Position numbers and translations under genes: made by a program. This document shows, one piece after another, positions 1 to 8,626 of a DNA stretch of 64,000 bases. The stretch's first letter is position 1. Each line of letters begins with the position of its first letter. The stretch covers positions 62,001 to 126,000 of the forward strand of contig NZ_SOCP01000024.1 of NCBI RefSeq assembly GCF_004364325.1, in the 5' to 3' direction. Below the pieces are notes generated by a model. It did no database searches, was not told where the DNA came from, and was given only the letters and a program-made list of their open reading frames with translations. Source of the DNA: Actinophytocola oryzae. Lineage in GTDB: Bacteria > Actinomycetota > Actinomycetes > Mycobacteriales > Pseudonocardiaceae.

Positions 1-41
1 CGACGCAGCTGGCCACGGCCGTCGAGAAGCGACTGCCATGA
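1..41 (+). CDS. 3' end of an upstream gene (partial)
   Basis: Only the last 12 codons are inside the window; they read TQLATAVEKRLP and end in TGA. The stop overlaps the Shine-Dalgarno AGGAGG of the next gene, so the two are probably co-transcribed and the product may belong to the same PPE/EspG secretion module. Too little is visible to name a family. Confidence 0.5.
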   Translation, partial: TQLATAVEKRLP

Positions 42-51
42 GGAGGGCGTG

Positions 52-1746
52 ATGGCATCCCGCAACCCTCGCCACCATGACCGCACGCAGGACCCGAACA
101 GCTCGACCTACATCGACCGGCGGTCCACCACCGAGACCGGCCAGCAGGTCCGCACCGACACCGAGCACCGGATCACCCGCGAGGACGAGCAGGGCTGGTG
201 GCTCCAGCAGCTGATCAACAAGTTCACGCACGAGGGCCGGGTGCAGGACACCTACAACCAGGAGATGGCCTCCCGCGCCACGACCCTCGCGCAGGGCATC
301 GACACCCGCGACGGCCCGATCTCCAGCTGCACCAACTACATGGGCGTCCCGCACGAGAAGCTCAAGGCCATGGTCAACGAGGACGCCTCCCCCGACGACG
401 TCGGCTCGTCGGGTGACCTGTGGATCGACGCGGGCAACGCCATGGTCCGCTTCCAGGAGGGCGTCGCCTCGGCCATCAACAACAGCGAGGCGGACTGGCA
501 GGGCGCGGCGGGCAACTCGGCCAGAGGGTTCATGGCGGAGGTCGGCAACTGGGTCGGCGCCGCGGGCCAGGGCGCGCAGCTGGCGGGCACGCAGACCAAC
601 CTCCAGGCGTCCGCGCTCGCCGACGCCAAGCGCAACATGCCGGAGCCGGTCGACTTCGACCTGGACGCGGCCCGCGCCGACCTCCTGACGACCACGAACC
701 CCGTGACGTTCGCGTCGAAGCTCGGCACGTACATGAACCAGTACAACGAGCAGCAGGCCGCGCACGAGGAGGCGGCGGGTGTGGTCGGCCAGTACGACAG
801 CGGCCTTGCCGGCGCCAGCACCATGCCCGCGTTCGGCCCGCCGCCGCAGCTGTCCGACGGGGGCGGTGACGTCAACGTCCAGCGGTCCCAGATCGACCGC
901 ACGGACAACGAGAACCTGTACGACAACGACGACGACTCGTCCGGTTCGAACAACATCCGGGACACGAGTCTGCCGCCGGGGCACACCGACATCCCGTCGA
1001 CCAACCCCAACGACCCGAACGATCCGAACAACCCCGGTAAACCCAACGACCCGAACGATCCCGACAACCCGGGAAACCCGAACGACCCAGGGTCGGGCAA
1101 CGGCAACGGCAACGGGAACGGGAACGGTTCCGGGAACGGGGACGGCTCGGGCAACGGCGACGGCAACGGGAACGGCTCGGGGTCGGGCAACGGCTCCGGC
1201 AACGGTTCCGGGAACGGCAGCACCAACCCGAGCGGTGACCTGCCTGGACTGCCGGGACCCGGACAGTTCCCCACACCGGGTACCAGCGGTGGCGGCAACC
1301 CCGGCGGGACCGGCGGCGGCCAGAACGCCAACTTCCCCGGCGGCACGCCGCTGCCCATCGGCGGCCTGCCAGGGGCGACCGGCGTCGGGGACCTCGAACG
1401 CGGCCGTGGCTTCGGCGGCGGCCGTGGGTTCGGACCCGGCGGTGGCCTCGGCTCGGGAGGTGTGCCCGGCTCGTCGGGTTCCTACGGCTCCGGCGGCAAC
1501 CAGCTCGGCCGTGGACCGGGTGCCGGGATGGGACCGGGCTCGGCGGCCGCGGCTGAGGGCGGCGCACTCGGCCGAGGTGGCGCCGCGGGTGGCCGAGGCG
1601 GTTCCGGCGGGATGATGCCGCACGGCAGGCGCGGCGAGGACGAGGAGGACGGCGAGCACCAGCGCGCGTCGTACCTCGTCGAGGGCGACCCCGACGCCGT
1701 GTTCGGCACCGACGAGATGACAGCGCCACCGGTGATCGGTGAGTGA
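52..1746 (+). CDS. PPE-like T7SS substrate with Asn/Gly-rich tail
   Basis: A 564-residue predicted type VII secretion substrate. Residues about 30-250 are alpha-helical, with a WQGAAGNSARGF segment typical of actinobacterial PPE/WXG-like domains. They are followed by a low-complexity region of Pro-Asn-Asp and then Gly-Asn repeats, a Gly-rich stretch, and a conserved-looking C-terminus (ASYLVEGDPDAVFG ... APPVIGE). That tail pattern is known from PPE-domain proteins of Pseudonocardiales. There is no signal peptide, as expected for ESX cargo. ATG at 52 is preferred over GTG at 49 because AGGAGG lies 5 bases upstream of it. The following EspG-like gene overlaps the stop (TGATG), so chaperone and cargo are translationally coupled. 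The function of the exported protein is unknown. Confidence 0.8.
   Translation: MASRNPRHHDRTQDPNSSTYIDRRSTTETGQQVRTDTEHRITREDEQGWWLQQLINKFTHEGRVQDTYNQEMASRATTLAQGIDTRDGPISSCTNYMGVPHEKLKAMVNEDASPDDVGSSGDLWIDAGNAMVRFQEGVASAINNSEADWQGAAGNSARGFMAEVGNWVGAAGQGAQLAGTQTNLQASALADAKRNMPEPVDFDLDAARADLLTTTNPVTFASKLGTYMNQYNEQQAAHEEAAGVVGQYDSGLAGASTMPAFGPPPQLSDGGGDVNVQRSQIDRTDNENLYDNDDDSSGSNNIRDTSLPPGHTDIPSTNPNDPNDPNNPGKPNDPNDPDNPGNPNDPGSGNGNGNGNGNGSGNGDGSGNGDGNGNGSGSGNGSGNGSGNGSTNPSGDLPGLPGPGQFPTPGTSGGGNPGGTGGGQNANFPGGTPLPIGGLPGATGVGDLERGRGFGGGRGFGPGGGLGSGGVPGSSGSYGSGGNQLGRGPGAGMGPGSAAAAEGGALGRGGAAGGRGGSGGMMPHGRRGEDEEDGEHQRASYLVEGDPDAVFGTDEMTAPPVIGE
1003..1230 (+). repeat. Coding repeat: Pro-Asn-Asp then Gly-Asn tracts
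   Basis: In-frame low-complexity repeat inside the PPE-like gene. NPNDPND-type units switch to GNGNG/GSGNGDG units. It encodes a flexible spacer between the helical secretion domain and the Gly-rich C-terminal half. It is not a CRISPR array: the units are codon-phased and there are no unique spacers. Confidence 0.75.
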
Positions 1747-2519
1747 TGGCGGGCTTCACACTGTCCCTGCCCGCCGCGGACGTCCTGGCGCAGACCCTGG
1801 AGGTCAACCTCCGGCAGTTCCCCTTCGAGATCCCGTACTTCGGTGAGTACGAGCGGGACCGGCGGCGCATCGCCGCCGAGGTGTTCGTCGACCTGCGCAG
1901 GCAGGGCCTCGTCCATGGCGCCGACATCGACCCGGAGCTGGTCCGCGCGCTGCGGACGCTGTCGGAGTACGTGATCACCGTCGGGGTGATGGGAACGGTG
2001 GAGAAGACCAGGAAGGTCTACGCGCGGGCCGCCGCGGCCGGGGAGCACGGCGTGCTGGCCGTCATGGAGGGCGACACCCTGCGGGTGGAGCCGATCCGGC
2101 CCACCGCGCTCGCCGTGTCGCTCGTCGGTCTGCTGCCCGCGTTGGAGTCCGCACCCGGCCAGTCGGTCACGATCACGCTGCCGGGCACCGCGGACCGGCC
2201 CGAAGCCGACGAGATCATGGCGCCGGTCTACCGCACGCAGAACAGCGACCAACAGCAGCTGCGGCTGGCGGAGAGCTATCTGAGCAGACCGAGGACGGGC
2301 ACCGGCCTGTTCACCGTGTCGGGCAGGGACCGTCGCACCGGGCTCGAGCGGCAGGGCGGTCAGGTCACATGGATCGACACCGACGCGGGCCGCTACCTCG
2401 CGGTGGTGCGGCCACCCGGTGAGGACGGCCGGGTCCGCGGCACGTACAGCCCCGCCGACCCAGCGCGCCTGACCCAGCAGCTCGGTGAGCTGATCGAGTC
2501 GATCGCCCCACGTCGCTGA
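1746..2519 (+). CDS. espG: EspG-family ESX secretion chaperone
   Basis: A 257-residue cytosolic protein matching the EspG family, which binds PPE proteins and keeps them soluble before export. The N-terminus (FTLSLPAADVLAQTLEVNL followed by PFEIPYFG) and the later segment on bypassing processing of Arg/Gly-rich strands ending in LGELIESIAPRR fit the family's alpha/beta fold and usual length of 250-280 residues. The start ATG overlaps the stop of the PPE-like gene (TGATG), which supports a dedicated chaperone/cargo pair. No membrane segment is seen. Its partner specificity cannot be read from the sequence; the upstream PPE-like protein is the obvious candidate. Confidence 0.85.
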   Translation: MAGFTLSLPAADVLAQTLEVNLRQFPFEIPYFGEYERDRRRIAAEVFVDLRRQGLVHGADIDPELVRALRTLSEYVITVGVMGTVEKTRKVYARAAAAGEHGVLAVMEGDTLRVEPIRPTALAVSLVGLLPALESAPGQSVTITLPGTADRPEADEIMAPVYRTQNSDQQQLRLAESYLSRPRTGTGLFTVSGRDRRTGLERQGGQVTWIDTDAGRYLAVVRPPGEDGRVRGTYSPADPARLTQQLGELIESIAPRR

Positions 2520-2526
2520 GTGACGC

Positions 2527-3192
2527 TCAGAGCTCGTCGTCGTCGGCGTAGCCGGGCATGCGGCCGGTCACCACGAAGACGACCCGCTTGGCCACCGACA
2601 CGGCGTGGTCGGCGAAGCGCTCGTAGAAACGGCCGAGCAGCGTCACGTCCACCGCGGCGGCGACGCCGTGTGGCCAGTCCTTCTCCATGATCACCGAGAA
2701 CAGGTGGCGGTGGAGGTCGTCCATCTCGTCGTCCGCCTCCTCGAGGGAGCGGGCCTTCTCGACGTCCTGGTTCAGGATCACGCTCTCGGCGGAGCGTGCC
2801 AGCTCGACCGCGACCCGGCCCATCTCGGCGAAGTACGGACGCACCTGCTCCGGCAGCACCGGGTTCGGGTGACGGCGGCGGGCGGCCTTGGCCACGTGGA
2901 GTGCCAGGTCACCCATGCGCTCGAGGCTCTCCGCCGCGTGGATGGCGGCCAGCACGGTGCGGAGGTCGGTCGCGACCGGGGCCTGCAGCGCCAGCAGTGC
3001 GTAGGCGTGCTCCTCGCACGCCGAACGGGCGTCGTCGATCTTCGCGTCGTCGCCGATCACCTGTTCCGCGAGGCCGAGGTCGGCCTCCAGCAGCGCCCTA
3101 GTGGCGAGTTCCATGGCGGTACCCGCCATGGCGCACATGTTCGCCAGCTCGTCGGCAAGCTGGCCCAGTTCGACTTGGTAGGCCTCACGCAT
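2527..3192 (-). CDS. phoU: PhoU phosphate signalling protein
   Basis: A 221-residue PhoU homologue. PhoU links the Pst phosphate transporter to the PhoR/PhoB-type two-component system and represses the Pho regulon when phosphate is plentiful. Two repeated three-helix PhoU domains are visible, each with a metal-binding type E-x-x-x-R/F-x-D motif: ESLERMGDLALHVAK at about residues 88-102 and FYERFADHAVSVAKR near residue 195. The length is typical. It lies 82 bases downstream of the LCP gene on the same strand and ends 7 bases from the convergent espG stop. No pst or phoR genes are in the window, so its partners are elsewhere. Confidence 0.95.
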   Translation of the reverse strand: MREAYQVELGQLADELANMCAMAGTAMELATRALLEADLGLAEQVIGDDAKIDDARSACEEHAYALLALQAPVATDLRTVLAAIHAAESLERMGDLALHVAKAARRRHPNPVLPEQVRPYFAEMGRVAVELARSAESVILNQDVEKARSLEEADDEMDDLHRHLFSVIMEKDWPHGVAAAVDVTLLGRFYERFADHAVSVAKRVVFVVTGRMPGYADDDEL

Positions 3193-3274
3193 GGCGACAG
3201 CCTACGGCCGCCTACGCACAGGTACGGCATTCCCCGGTGAATCCCAGATGAACCCGCAACCACCAAACGGGGGC

Positions 3275-6200
3275 TCAGGCGCAGGACACGTCGCCCGCGT
3301 TGACGGTGGACAGGTTGTCCGGTACGTCGACCGGCGGGCCACCCGTGGTCGGCGACTGGACCGTGCCGTCGAAGTCCGGGCCGATGACGAGGATGAGCGC
3401 ACCAGCGACGGACGCGTCCTCGACCAGCGTCGCGCCTGGCACGGCCGCCTTGAGCGTCTGGGCCTGCGCCTCGCGGGACTTGCTGTACCTGATGATGGTC
3501 TTGTCGGTCGGCTCCTGCGCCGCGTCGACACGCACCACGTCGAAGCCGAGGTCGGCGAGCTGGTCGCCGGTGTCGCCCGCGATGCCGCCGGTCTCGTTGC
3601 CGCCGTTGAGGACCTGGATCTTGACGCCCTTGGGGTCCACGAGCGTGGGCGGCGGCGCGACCACGCCGTTCTTCGCCTGCGCCTGGGTCTGCGTCCTCGA
3701 GTCGTCCTTCTTGGGTGCCTCGCCGGGCAGCGGCACGTCCTGGCGGATGGCCTCGAACAACGCGTTGGAGTCGTCGACCCGCAGGTCCTCGTTGTGGCGC
3801 GCGTTCTCGATGCCGACGGTCGGGACGGTGATGAACGTGACCCGGCCCGCCTCGACGCCCTGCATGGACTGGCCGAGCGTGAACAGCTGGTCCACACCGA
3901 TGTTGTCACCGAACGTGGCCTTCGAGAACGCGTCGACGAACTTGGTGAGCTTGCCGGGGCTCAGCAGCACCTCGGTCGACATCGCCTTGCGCAGCAGGGA
4001 CGACAGGAACCGCTGCTGGCGGATGATGCGGCCGTAGTCGGAGGTCGCGTCGCCCTCGACGTGGCGGGCACGCACGAAGTTCAGCGCCTGGTCGCCGGTC
4101 AGCTTGACGTTCTTGCCCGCCTCGGGCACGACCATGCCGAGCACGTCGTCCTTCATGGGCCGTTCGACACAGACCTGGACGCCCTGGACGGCGTCGACCA
4201 TGTCCTTGAAACCGTGGAAGTCGATGCCGACGAAGTGGTTGATCGCGAGCCCGGACAGGTTCTGGACCAGCTTCGTCACACACATCGGGCCGCCCGTCTG
4301 GTAGGCGGTGTTGAGCTTGACGCGTTTCGCCTCGGGGTGCTGTTCACCCGTATAACTTCCGGTCTTTGGATCCCACCCCTCGCAGGCCGGCCGGTTCACC
4401 TCGAGGTCACGGGGAAAAGAGACAACCACCACGCGTTCTCGATCTTTTGGCACGTGGGCGATCATCACGGTGTCCGAGCGGGCGCCTTCGACGGACTTCT
4501 CGTCGCCGACCCCGTCCTGGGCGGTCGCACCGGCGCGGGTGTCGGAGCCGACGAGTAAGAAGTTCTCGTCGCCGAGCTGCGCGGCGCGGTCCTGGATGGA
4601 GTCGGAGTCGGGGTCGAGCGCGTCGACCTGCTGGGAGCCGGACTCGATGTAGGTCTTGATGCCCCACGCGGTCGCGGTCGACAGGAAGATCAGGCCCGCG
4701 AAGAAGATGCTGAACGCCTTGCCCGCGTACTTGCCCTTGCGCCAGCGGCGCTTCTTCTTGGCCTTCTTCGGGTCGTCGTCCTCGTCGTCCTCCTCGTCCC
4801 TCGGGTCGAGGTTGGGGACGACCATCGCCATGGACTGCTGTGCCTCGAGCTCGTCGAGACGGTCCATCTCGTCGTCGCGTTCCCACGGGCGGAGCTTGCG
4901 GCGCTTGGCCTTCTTCTCGCGCTCCTCGGCCTTGATCTCGTCGTGGACGGCGGAGAACCTGGCGAGGGTGTGGTCGATCGTGCGCCGCTTCTGCACGTCG
5001 TCGCCGATGGCCTCCATCTCGGTGGTCATCGAGATGGGGTCGTCGTCGGGGCGCGGCGGCATCATCGGGACGGCGGGCACGCCGCTGGCGCGACGCGGCT
5101 TCGGCGCCGGCGCGTCCTGCGGCAGGTGCGTCTCCTGCGGCTCCTCGCTGGCACGGAAGTCGTCGACCGGGAAGAGGTCGGACTCCGGTTCGGGCTGGGG
5201 CGCGGAGTCGATGGGGAACCGCTCGCGCGCGGGTTCCGGCTGGGGTGCGCCCGCCCTTCCCGCACGCCTGCGGGCGGCGCCCTCCGGGCGGCCCGGCATG
5301 TCGCGCGGGCCCGGGACCGGCGGGAAGTCACGTGGGCCGTCACCCGGCCTGGCGCGGCCCTCGGGCGGGAAGCCGTCCTCGGCGGGGGCGCCGAAGTGTG
5401 CGGACGCCTCGCCGACCCGGCGTCGCGGACCGGAGCCCTCGCCGGGTACCGGGTAGTGCGCCGACGCCTCGCCGACGCGACGGCCGGGCGCCTGGCGGCT
5501 CCTGCCGGGGTCGGGCGGGAAGCCGTTGGGGTCCTCCGGTGCGTGGCGACCCCGGGTGTCGGGCGGGAACCCGTCCTCCTGGGGGCCGAAGTGCGTGGAC
5601 GCCTCGCCGACCCGGCGACGGGGGCCGGAGCCCTCGCCGGGAATCGGGTAGTGGGCCGACGCCTCGCCGACCCGGCGGCCGCCGCGCCCGGTGTCGGGCG
5701 GGAAGCCGTTGGGGTCGTCGCCGGGACCACCGAAGAAGGCGGACGCCTCGCCGGGCCTGCGGCCGGCGACCTCGGTGGGGAAGCCGTTGGGGTCCTCTGG
5801 CACGTGGCGGCCCCTGCCGGGTGCCTCCTGCGGGAAGCCGTCCTCCGGGGCACCTGCCCTGCGGCCACCGGGCATCTCCGGTGCGGGACGCCTGCGGCGC
5901 GGGGCCCCTCCGTCCGGCATGCGCTCGCCGGGACCGCGCCTGCCACGCCGACCGTTGCGGCCCGCGTTCACGTCCGGCGGGAAGCCACCTGCCTCCTCGG
6001 GGACGAACCCGCCCGGCGCGGGCAGGTGGCTCGACGCCTCGCCGGCACGGCGGGGACCGCGGTCGGGCCCGAACGCGTCCTGGAGGAAGCCGTTGCGGGG
6101 GCCGGAGGCCTCGCCGACGCGACGGCCGCGGCGGGTGTCGTCCGGCGGGAAGCCCTCACCCTGCGGCGGGGCGGCACGGTGACCGCCACCCCTGCGGGGG

Positions 6201-6889
6201 GCCTCCTCGTCCGGCGGGAAGCCGTTGCGGGGAGCTGAGGTCTCGCCGACGGGCCGGGGAGCGCGGCGCTGCCTGCGTACCGGGGGGACCGGGGGCTCGT
6301 CGGCCTGGAGGGCGGTGGTGTTCTGGAAGCCGTCGGCCGGGAAGCCGTTGTCGTGGACGAAGTTGTCGCCGGCCTGTTCCGACGAGACCGACTCACGCAG
6401 GGCGTCGCTCGGGATCGTGAAGTACGAGGAGGTGCCGCCAGGGCGCTTCGAGACACCCTCGTCACGGGGGAAGCCCGCGTCCGGCTGCTGGTGGCCGCGC
6501 TGCTGGGGCCGGTCCTGGGGGAAGCCGTCACCCCGGTCCAGCGGCGGCGCGGCGATCGGCTGGGGCGGTGGGAGCGCGGCGATCTGTCTGCCCTGGGGCC
6601 GACGCGGCGGCGGCTGTTCGTCCTGGCGGGCGCGGCGGCCCGGCATCAGTCCGTTCTGCCGCAGCTGTTCCGGGGTGAGTGCCGTGAGATCCGGCCGGGA
6701 GCCGGTGTGCCGCTGGACGAGGTCCGCGACGCTGACCCCCCCGGACTCGACGGACCTGCGGCGACGCCTGGGTTGCTCGTCAGGCGCGTCGGCATGGGCC
6801 GGAGCGGGAGGGGGCACGTCCTCGCGGCGGTGTCTCCTACCTGGCTCGTGCGGGTCGCGGGTGCCGCCGTGGCGTGGGTCGTCGGGCAC
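3275..6889 (-). CDS. LCP (LytR-CpsA-Psr) ligase with giant disordered N-terminus
   Basis: A 1204-residue membrane protein. LCP enzymes transfer lipid-linked glycopolymers (arabinogalactan or teichoic-type polymers) to peptidoglycan. Residues 1 to about 720 are a charged, Pro/Gly/Arg-rich cytosolic region with repeats such as GFPPD, RRVGEASAHF and EDPNGFP. An Asp/Glu run and a KAKKKRRWRKGK basic patch precede one transmembrane helix (about 727-750). The extracellular LCP domain (about 770-1060) shows ENFLLVGSDTR, RSDTVMIAHV, VVSFPRDLEV and the Arg-rich YGRIIRQQRF motif. A LytR_C domain follows (KIQVLNGGNETGGIA, about 1086-1165). GTG at 6889 is preceded by GAGGAG at 5 bases. The cytosolic region is far longer than in ordinary LCP proteins and could be a target for Ser/Thr kinases or a localisation scaffold. 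Confidence 0.93.
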   Translation of the reverse strand: MPDDPRHGGTRDPHEPGRRHRREDVPPPAPAHADAPDEQPRRRRRSVESGGVSVADLVQRHTGSRPDLTALTPEQLRQNGLMPGRRARQDEQPPPRRPQGRQIAALPPPQPIAAPPLDRGDGFPQDRPQQRGHQQPDAGFPRDEGVSKRPGGTSSYFTIPSDALRESVSSEQAGDNFVHDNGFPADGFQNTTALQADEPPVPPVRRQRRAPRPVGETSAPRNGFPPDEEAPRRGGGHRAAPPQGEGFPPDDTRRGRRVGEASGPRNGFLQDAFGPDRGPRRAGEASSHLPAPGGFVPEEAGGFPPDVNAGRNGRRGRRGPGERMPDGGAPRRRRPAPEMPGGRRAGAPEDGFPQEAPGRGRHVPEDPNGFPTEVAGRRPGEASAFFGGPGDDPNGFPPDTGRGGRRVGEASAHYPIPGEGSGPRRRVGEASTHFGPQEDGFPPDTRGRHAPEDPNGFPPDPGRSRQAPGRRVGEASAHYPVPGEGSGPRRRVGEASAHFGAPAEDGFPPEGRARPGDGPRDFPPVPGPRDMPGRPEGAARRRAGRAGAPQPEPARERFPIDSAPQPEPESDLFPVDDFRASEEPQETHLPQDAPAPKPRRASGVPAVPMMPPRPDDDPISMTTEMEAIGDDVQKRRTIDHTLARFSAVHDEIKAEEREKKAKRRKLRPWERDDEMDRLDELEAQQSMAMVVPNLDPRDEEDDEDDDPKKAKKKRRWRKGKYAGKAFSIFFAGLIFLSTATAWGIKTYIESGSQQVDALDPDSDSIQDRAAQLGDENFLLVGSDTRAGATAQDGVGDEKSVEGARSDTVMIAHVPKDRERVVVVSFPRDLEVNRPACEGWDPKTGSYTGEQHPEAKRVKLNTAYQTGGPMCVTKLVQNLSGLAINHFVGIDFHGFKDMVDAVQGVQVCVERPMKDDVLGMVVPEAGKNVKLTGDQALNFVRARHVEGDATSDYGRIIRQQRFLSSLLRKAMSTEVLLSPGKLTKFVDAFSKATFGDNIGVDQLFTLGQSMQGVEAGRVTFITVPTVGIENARHNEDLRVDDSNALFEAIRQDVPLPGEAPKKDDSRTQTQAQAKNGVVAPPPTLVDPKGVKIQVLNGGNETGGIAGDTGDQLADLGFDVVRVDAAQEPTDKTIIRYSKSREAQAQTLKAAVPGATLVEDASVAGALILVIGPDFDGTVQSPTTGGPPVDVPDNLSTVNAGDVSCA
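5390..6230 (-). repeat. Coding repeats in LCP N-terminus
   Basis: Imperfect in-frame repeats of about 30-60 codons. Each combines an RRVGEAS(A/S)H(F/Y/L) unit with a (D/E)GFPP(D/E) unit and an Arg-Gly-rich link. At least four copies of the GEAS motif with following H are seen. The segment encodes disordered, Arg-rich protein. Confidence 0.7.
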
Positions 6890-7153
6890 CCGGTCTCCTC
6901 TCGGTCTGGTAGGACCACTTTCGTGGCGCTTCCGTTATGAAGACGTTGCGCGTCGCGGGTTGGTTGCGAACCCACTGTGTGCTCGTCGAGCGTAGATAGT
7001 ACGTACGGATGGCACCCAAGACGACTGCCAAGCCAAATTTGCTCACTACCGGTGGGCAAGTGGTCCCGACCGCTTAGCCCGATCGGGGTATTACAACCGC
7101 CGGCCCTCAATGTTATCGAACCGATGCAAGAGGGCAGTCAAGGGTGACCGTAA
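6890..7153. other. Intergenic region upstream of the LCP gene
   Basis: About 260 bases separate the GGDEF gene's stop from the LCP start. It is lower in GC than its surroundings (for example the segments around 6990-7010 and 7030-7045) and should hold the LCP promoter reading leftward. No convincing open frame, tRNA or terminator hairpin is seen. A possible leftward -10 is the TACTAT read on the minus strand near 6996, but no well-spaced -35 accompanies it. Confidence 0.4.
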
Positions 7154-7981
7154 CTAGCCACGCGGCCGACGTTTCCCGGCGGCTCCGGACAGGCGCACCT
7201 GCCCGCCGACGCGGTAGGCGACCGAGTTCCGCCCCGACTGCTTCGCCGTGTACAGCAGGCCGTCGGCGAGGCGAAGCTGCTGTTCAGGGCTCGTGAGCCC
7301 GCTGGCGCCGGACTCGTGTGCGACACCGATGCTGACCGTCACGGAGAGGCCGCGCACGATCGTGGTCCACGGGAACTGCTCGACCCGCGCCCGCGCCGCC
7401 TCTGCTACCGCCCAGGCCGCCGCGGCCTCGAGCTGCGGCAACATCAGCACGAACTCCTCGCCCCCGTAACGCGCGCAGAACGCCTCCTCCGGAAGACCTG
7501 TCTGCAGCAGCTCGACCACCTGCTGCAGCACGCGGTCGCCGACCAGGTGCCCGAACGTGTCGTTCACCCGCTTGAACCAGTCGAGGTCGACCAGCGCGAC
7601 GGCGAACGCGCCGCGGTACCCGGCCTCCAGCAGCCGCTGGTCGAGGTAGCGGCGGTTGTAGCTGGCGGTCAGCGAGTCGCGGATGCTCTGTTCACGGGCC
7701 TCCGCGTGTTCGCGGCGCAGCCGTGCGACCTCCTGGCGGAACTGTTCGGGCACCTGCGGCGCCTTCTCCGCCGTGGCCAGGTCGAGCGCGTGCCGCAGGT
7801 GCTCGTAGGCCTGCCGCCACTCGCCACGCGATGCCAGAAGTGAGGCGATGGACTGGTGCAGTTCGACGAGGCTGGCCTCTTCCAGCTCCACCGGGTTGAC
7901 CGGGTGCTGCATGGGCACCGTCGCGTCGCCGGGGCGGCGTTCTCCCCGCCAGCCGGCCACTCCTTGGTCGAGTAAAGCCAC
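7154..7981 (-). CDS. GGDEF diguanylate cyclase
   Basis: A 275-residue predicted diguanylate cyclase making c-di-GMP from GTP. The N-terminal 100 residues are helical (TPR-like: ELHQSIASLLASRGEWRQAYEHL), followed by a coiled signalling helix and a GGDEF domain starting at RDSLTASYNRRYLD. The active-site loop is GGEEF (173-177), an allowed variant of GGDEF, preceded by LVDLDWFKRVNDTFGH, which carries the metal and substrate residues. No transmembrane segment or EAL domain. GTG at 7981 is preferred to GTG at 7990 because GGGAGG lies 8 bases upstream of the former and directly abuts the latter. Compared with the longer TPR-GGDEF proteins common in actinomycetes, the sensory part is short. It is the last gene of a minus-strand series, about 120 bases after the lipoprotein gene. 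Confidence 0.9.
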   Translation of the reverse strand: MALLDQGVAGWRGERRPGDATVPMQHPVNPVELEEASLVELHQSIASLLASRGEWRQAYEHLRHALDLATAEKAPQVPEQFRQEVARLRREHAEAREQSIRDSLTASYNRRYLDQRLLEAGYRGAFAVALVDLDWFKRVNDTFGHLVGDRVLQQVVELLQTGLPEEAFCARYGGEEFVLMLPQLEAAAAWAVAEAARARVEQFPWTTIVRGLSVTVSIGVAHESGASGLTSPEQQLRLADGLLYTAKQSGRNSVAYRVGGQVRLSGAAGKRRPRG

Positions 7982-8104
7982 CGCGCTCACCTCCCTACGT
8001 ACGGTGTTTTTCGTCGTAGGTCGTGTCCGTCTTGAGATGTTGGGGGGCGGCTGGCCCGGATTTCCCTCTACCGGTGTACAGGGTGACCGTAAAATGACGC
8101 TCCG

Positions 8105-8575
8105 TCACCCTCCGGTGGGACAAGGAGCGAACCCGTAGGCTTTCCCGTCGAGGATGACCACGCGCTGTGAGCCGATCTGCGAGCCGAGCAACGCGCCGTC
8201 CTGCCGGATGCTGACCGACACGCCGAGCACGTAGACCTCGCCGCGCGGATGCGTCGCGCCCTTGCCCTCGCCGGGCGGCACCCAGTCCGGGTCCATCCGC
8301 AGCGTCGACATCGCCGGGTCCACGTTCAGGGTGAGGTCGCCGAGGTCACACAGTTCGTTGGTGAAGTCGGGATGCTGGCTGCGCTGCAGGAACTGGCGCT
8401 GCGTCGAAGGCCCCTCTGCGGCGGCCGCGTTGAGTTCCTTGAAGTAGTCCACGACCAGCTGGCGGTCGTGCGCGGGTGAGGCGGCGGCGACCGGCGTGCC
8501 GTCGACGGAGGTCGTGCAGCCGGCGACCACGAGCACACAGGCAAGGGTGACGACGGCGAGCACAGCTCGGCGCAT
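8105..8575 (-). CDS. Small lipoprotein of unknown function
   Basis: A 156-residue predicted lipoprotein. A classical type II signal (MRRAVLAVVTLACVLVVAGC) ends in the lipobox VAGC, so Cys20 should be lipidated and the mature protein tethered outside the membrane. The mature part begins with TTSVDGTP, a start often seen in actinobacterial lipoproteins, and contains two further Cys (in NELCDLGD and the C-terminal FAPCPTGG) that may pair. No family could be named. It follows the orphan response regulator by about 50 bases on the same strand and may be co-transcribed with it. Confidence 0.8.
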   Translation of the reverse strand: MRRAVLAVVTLACVLVVAGCTTSVDGTPVAAASPAHDRQLVVDYFKELNAAAAEGPSTQRQFLQRSQHPDFTNELCDLGDLTLNVDPAMSTLRMDPDWVPPGEGKGATHPRGEVYVLGVSVSIRQDGALLGSQIGSQRVVILDGKAYGFAPCPTGG

Positions 8576-8626
8576 GTTCGGTATCCCCCCGGAGGGACTC
8601 GGGTTCGCGACCCAGGCTAGCCGGGA

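Noticed and set aside
6930..7140. tRNA or small RNA in the AT-richer gap before the LCP gene
   Set aside because: No cloverleaf arms, CCA end or rho-independent hairpin could be drawn from the sequence.
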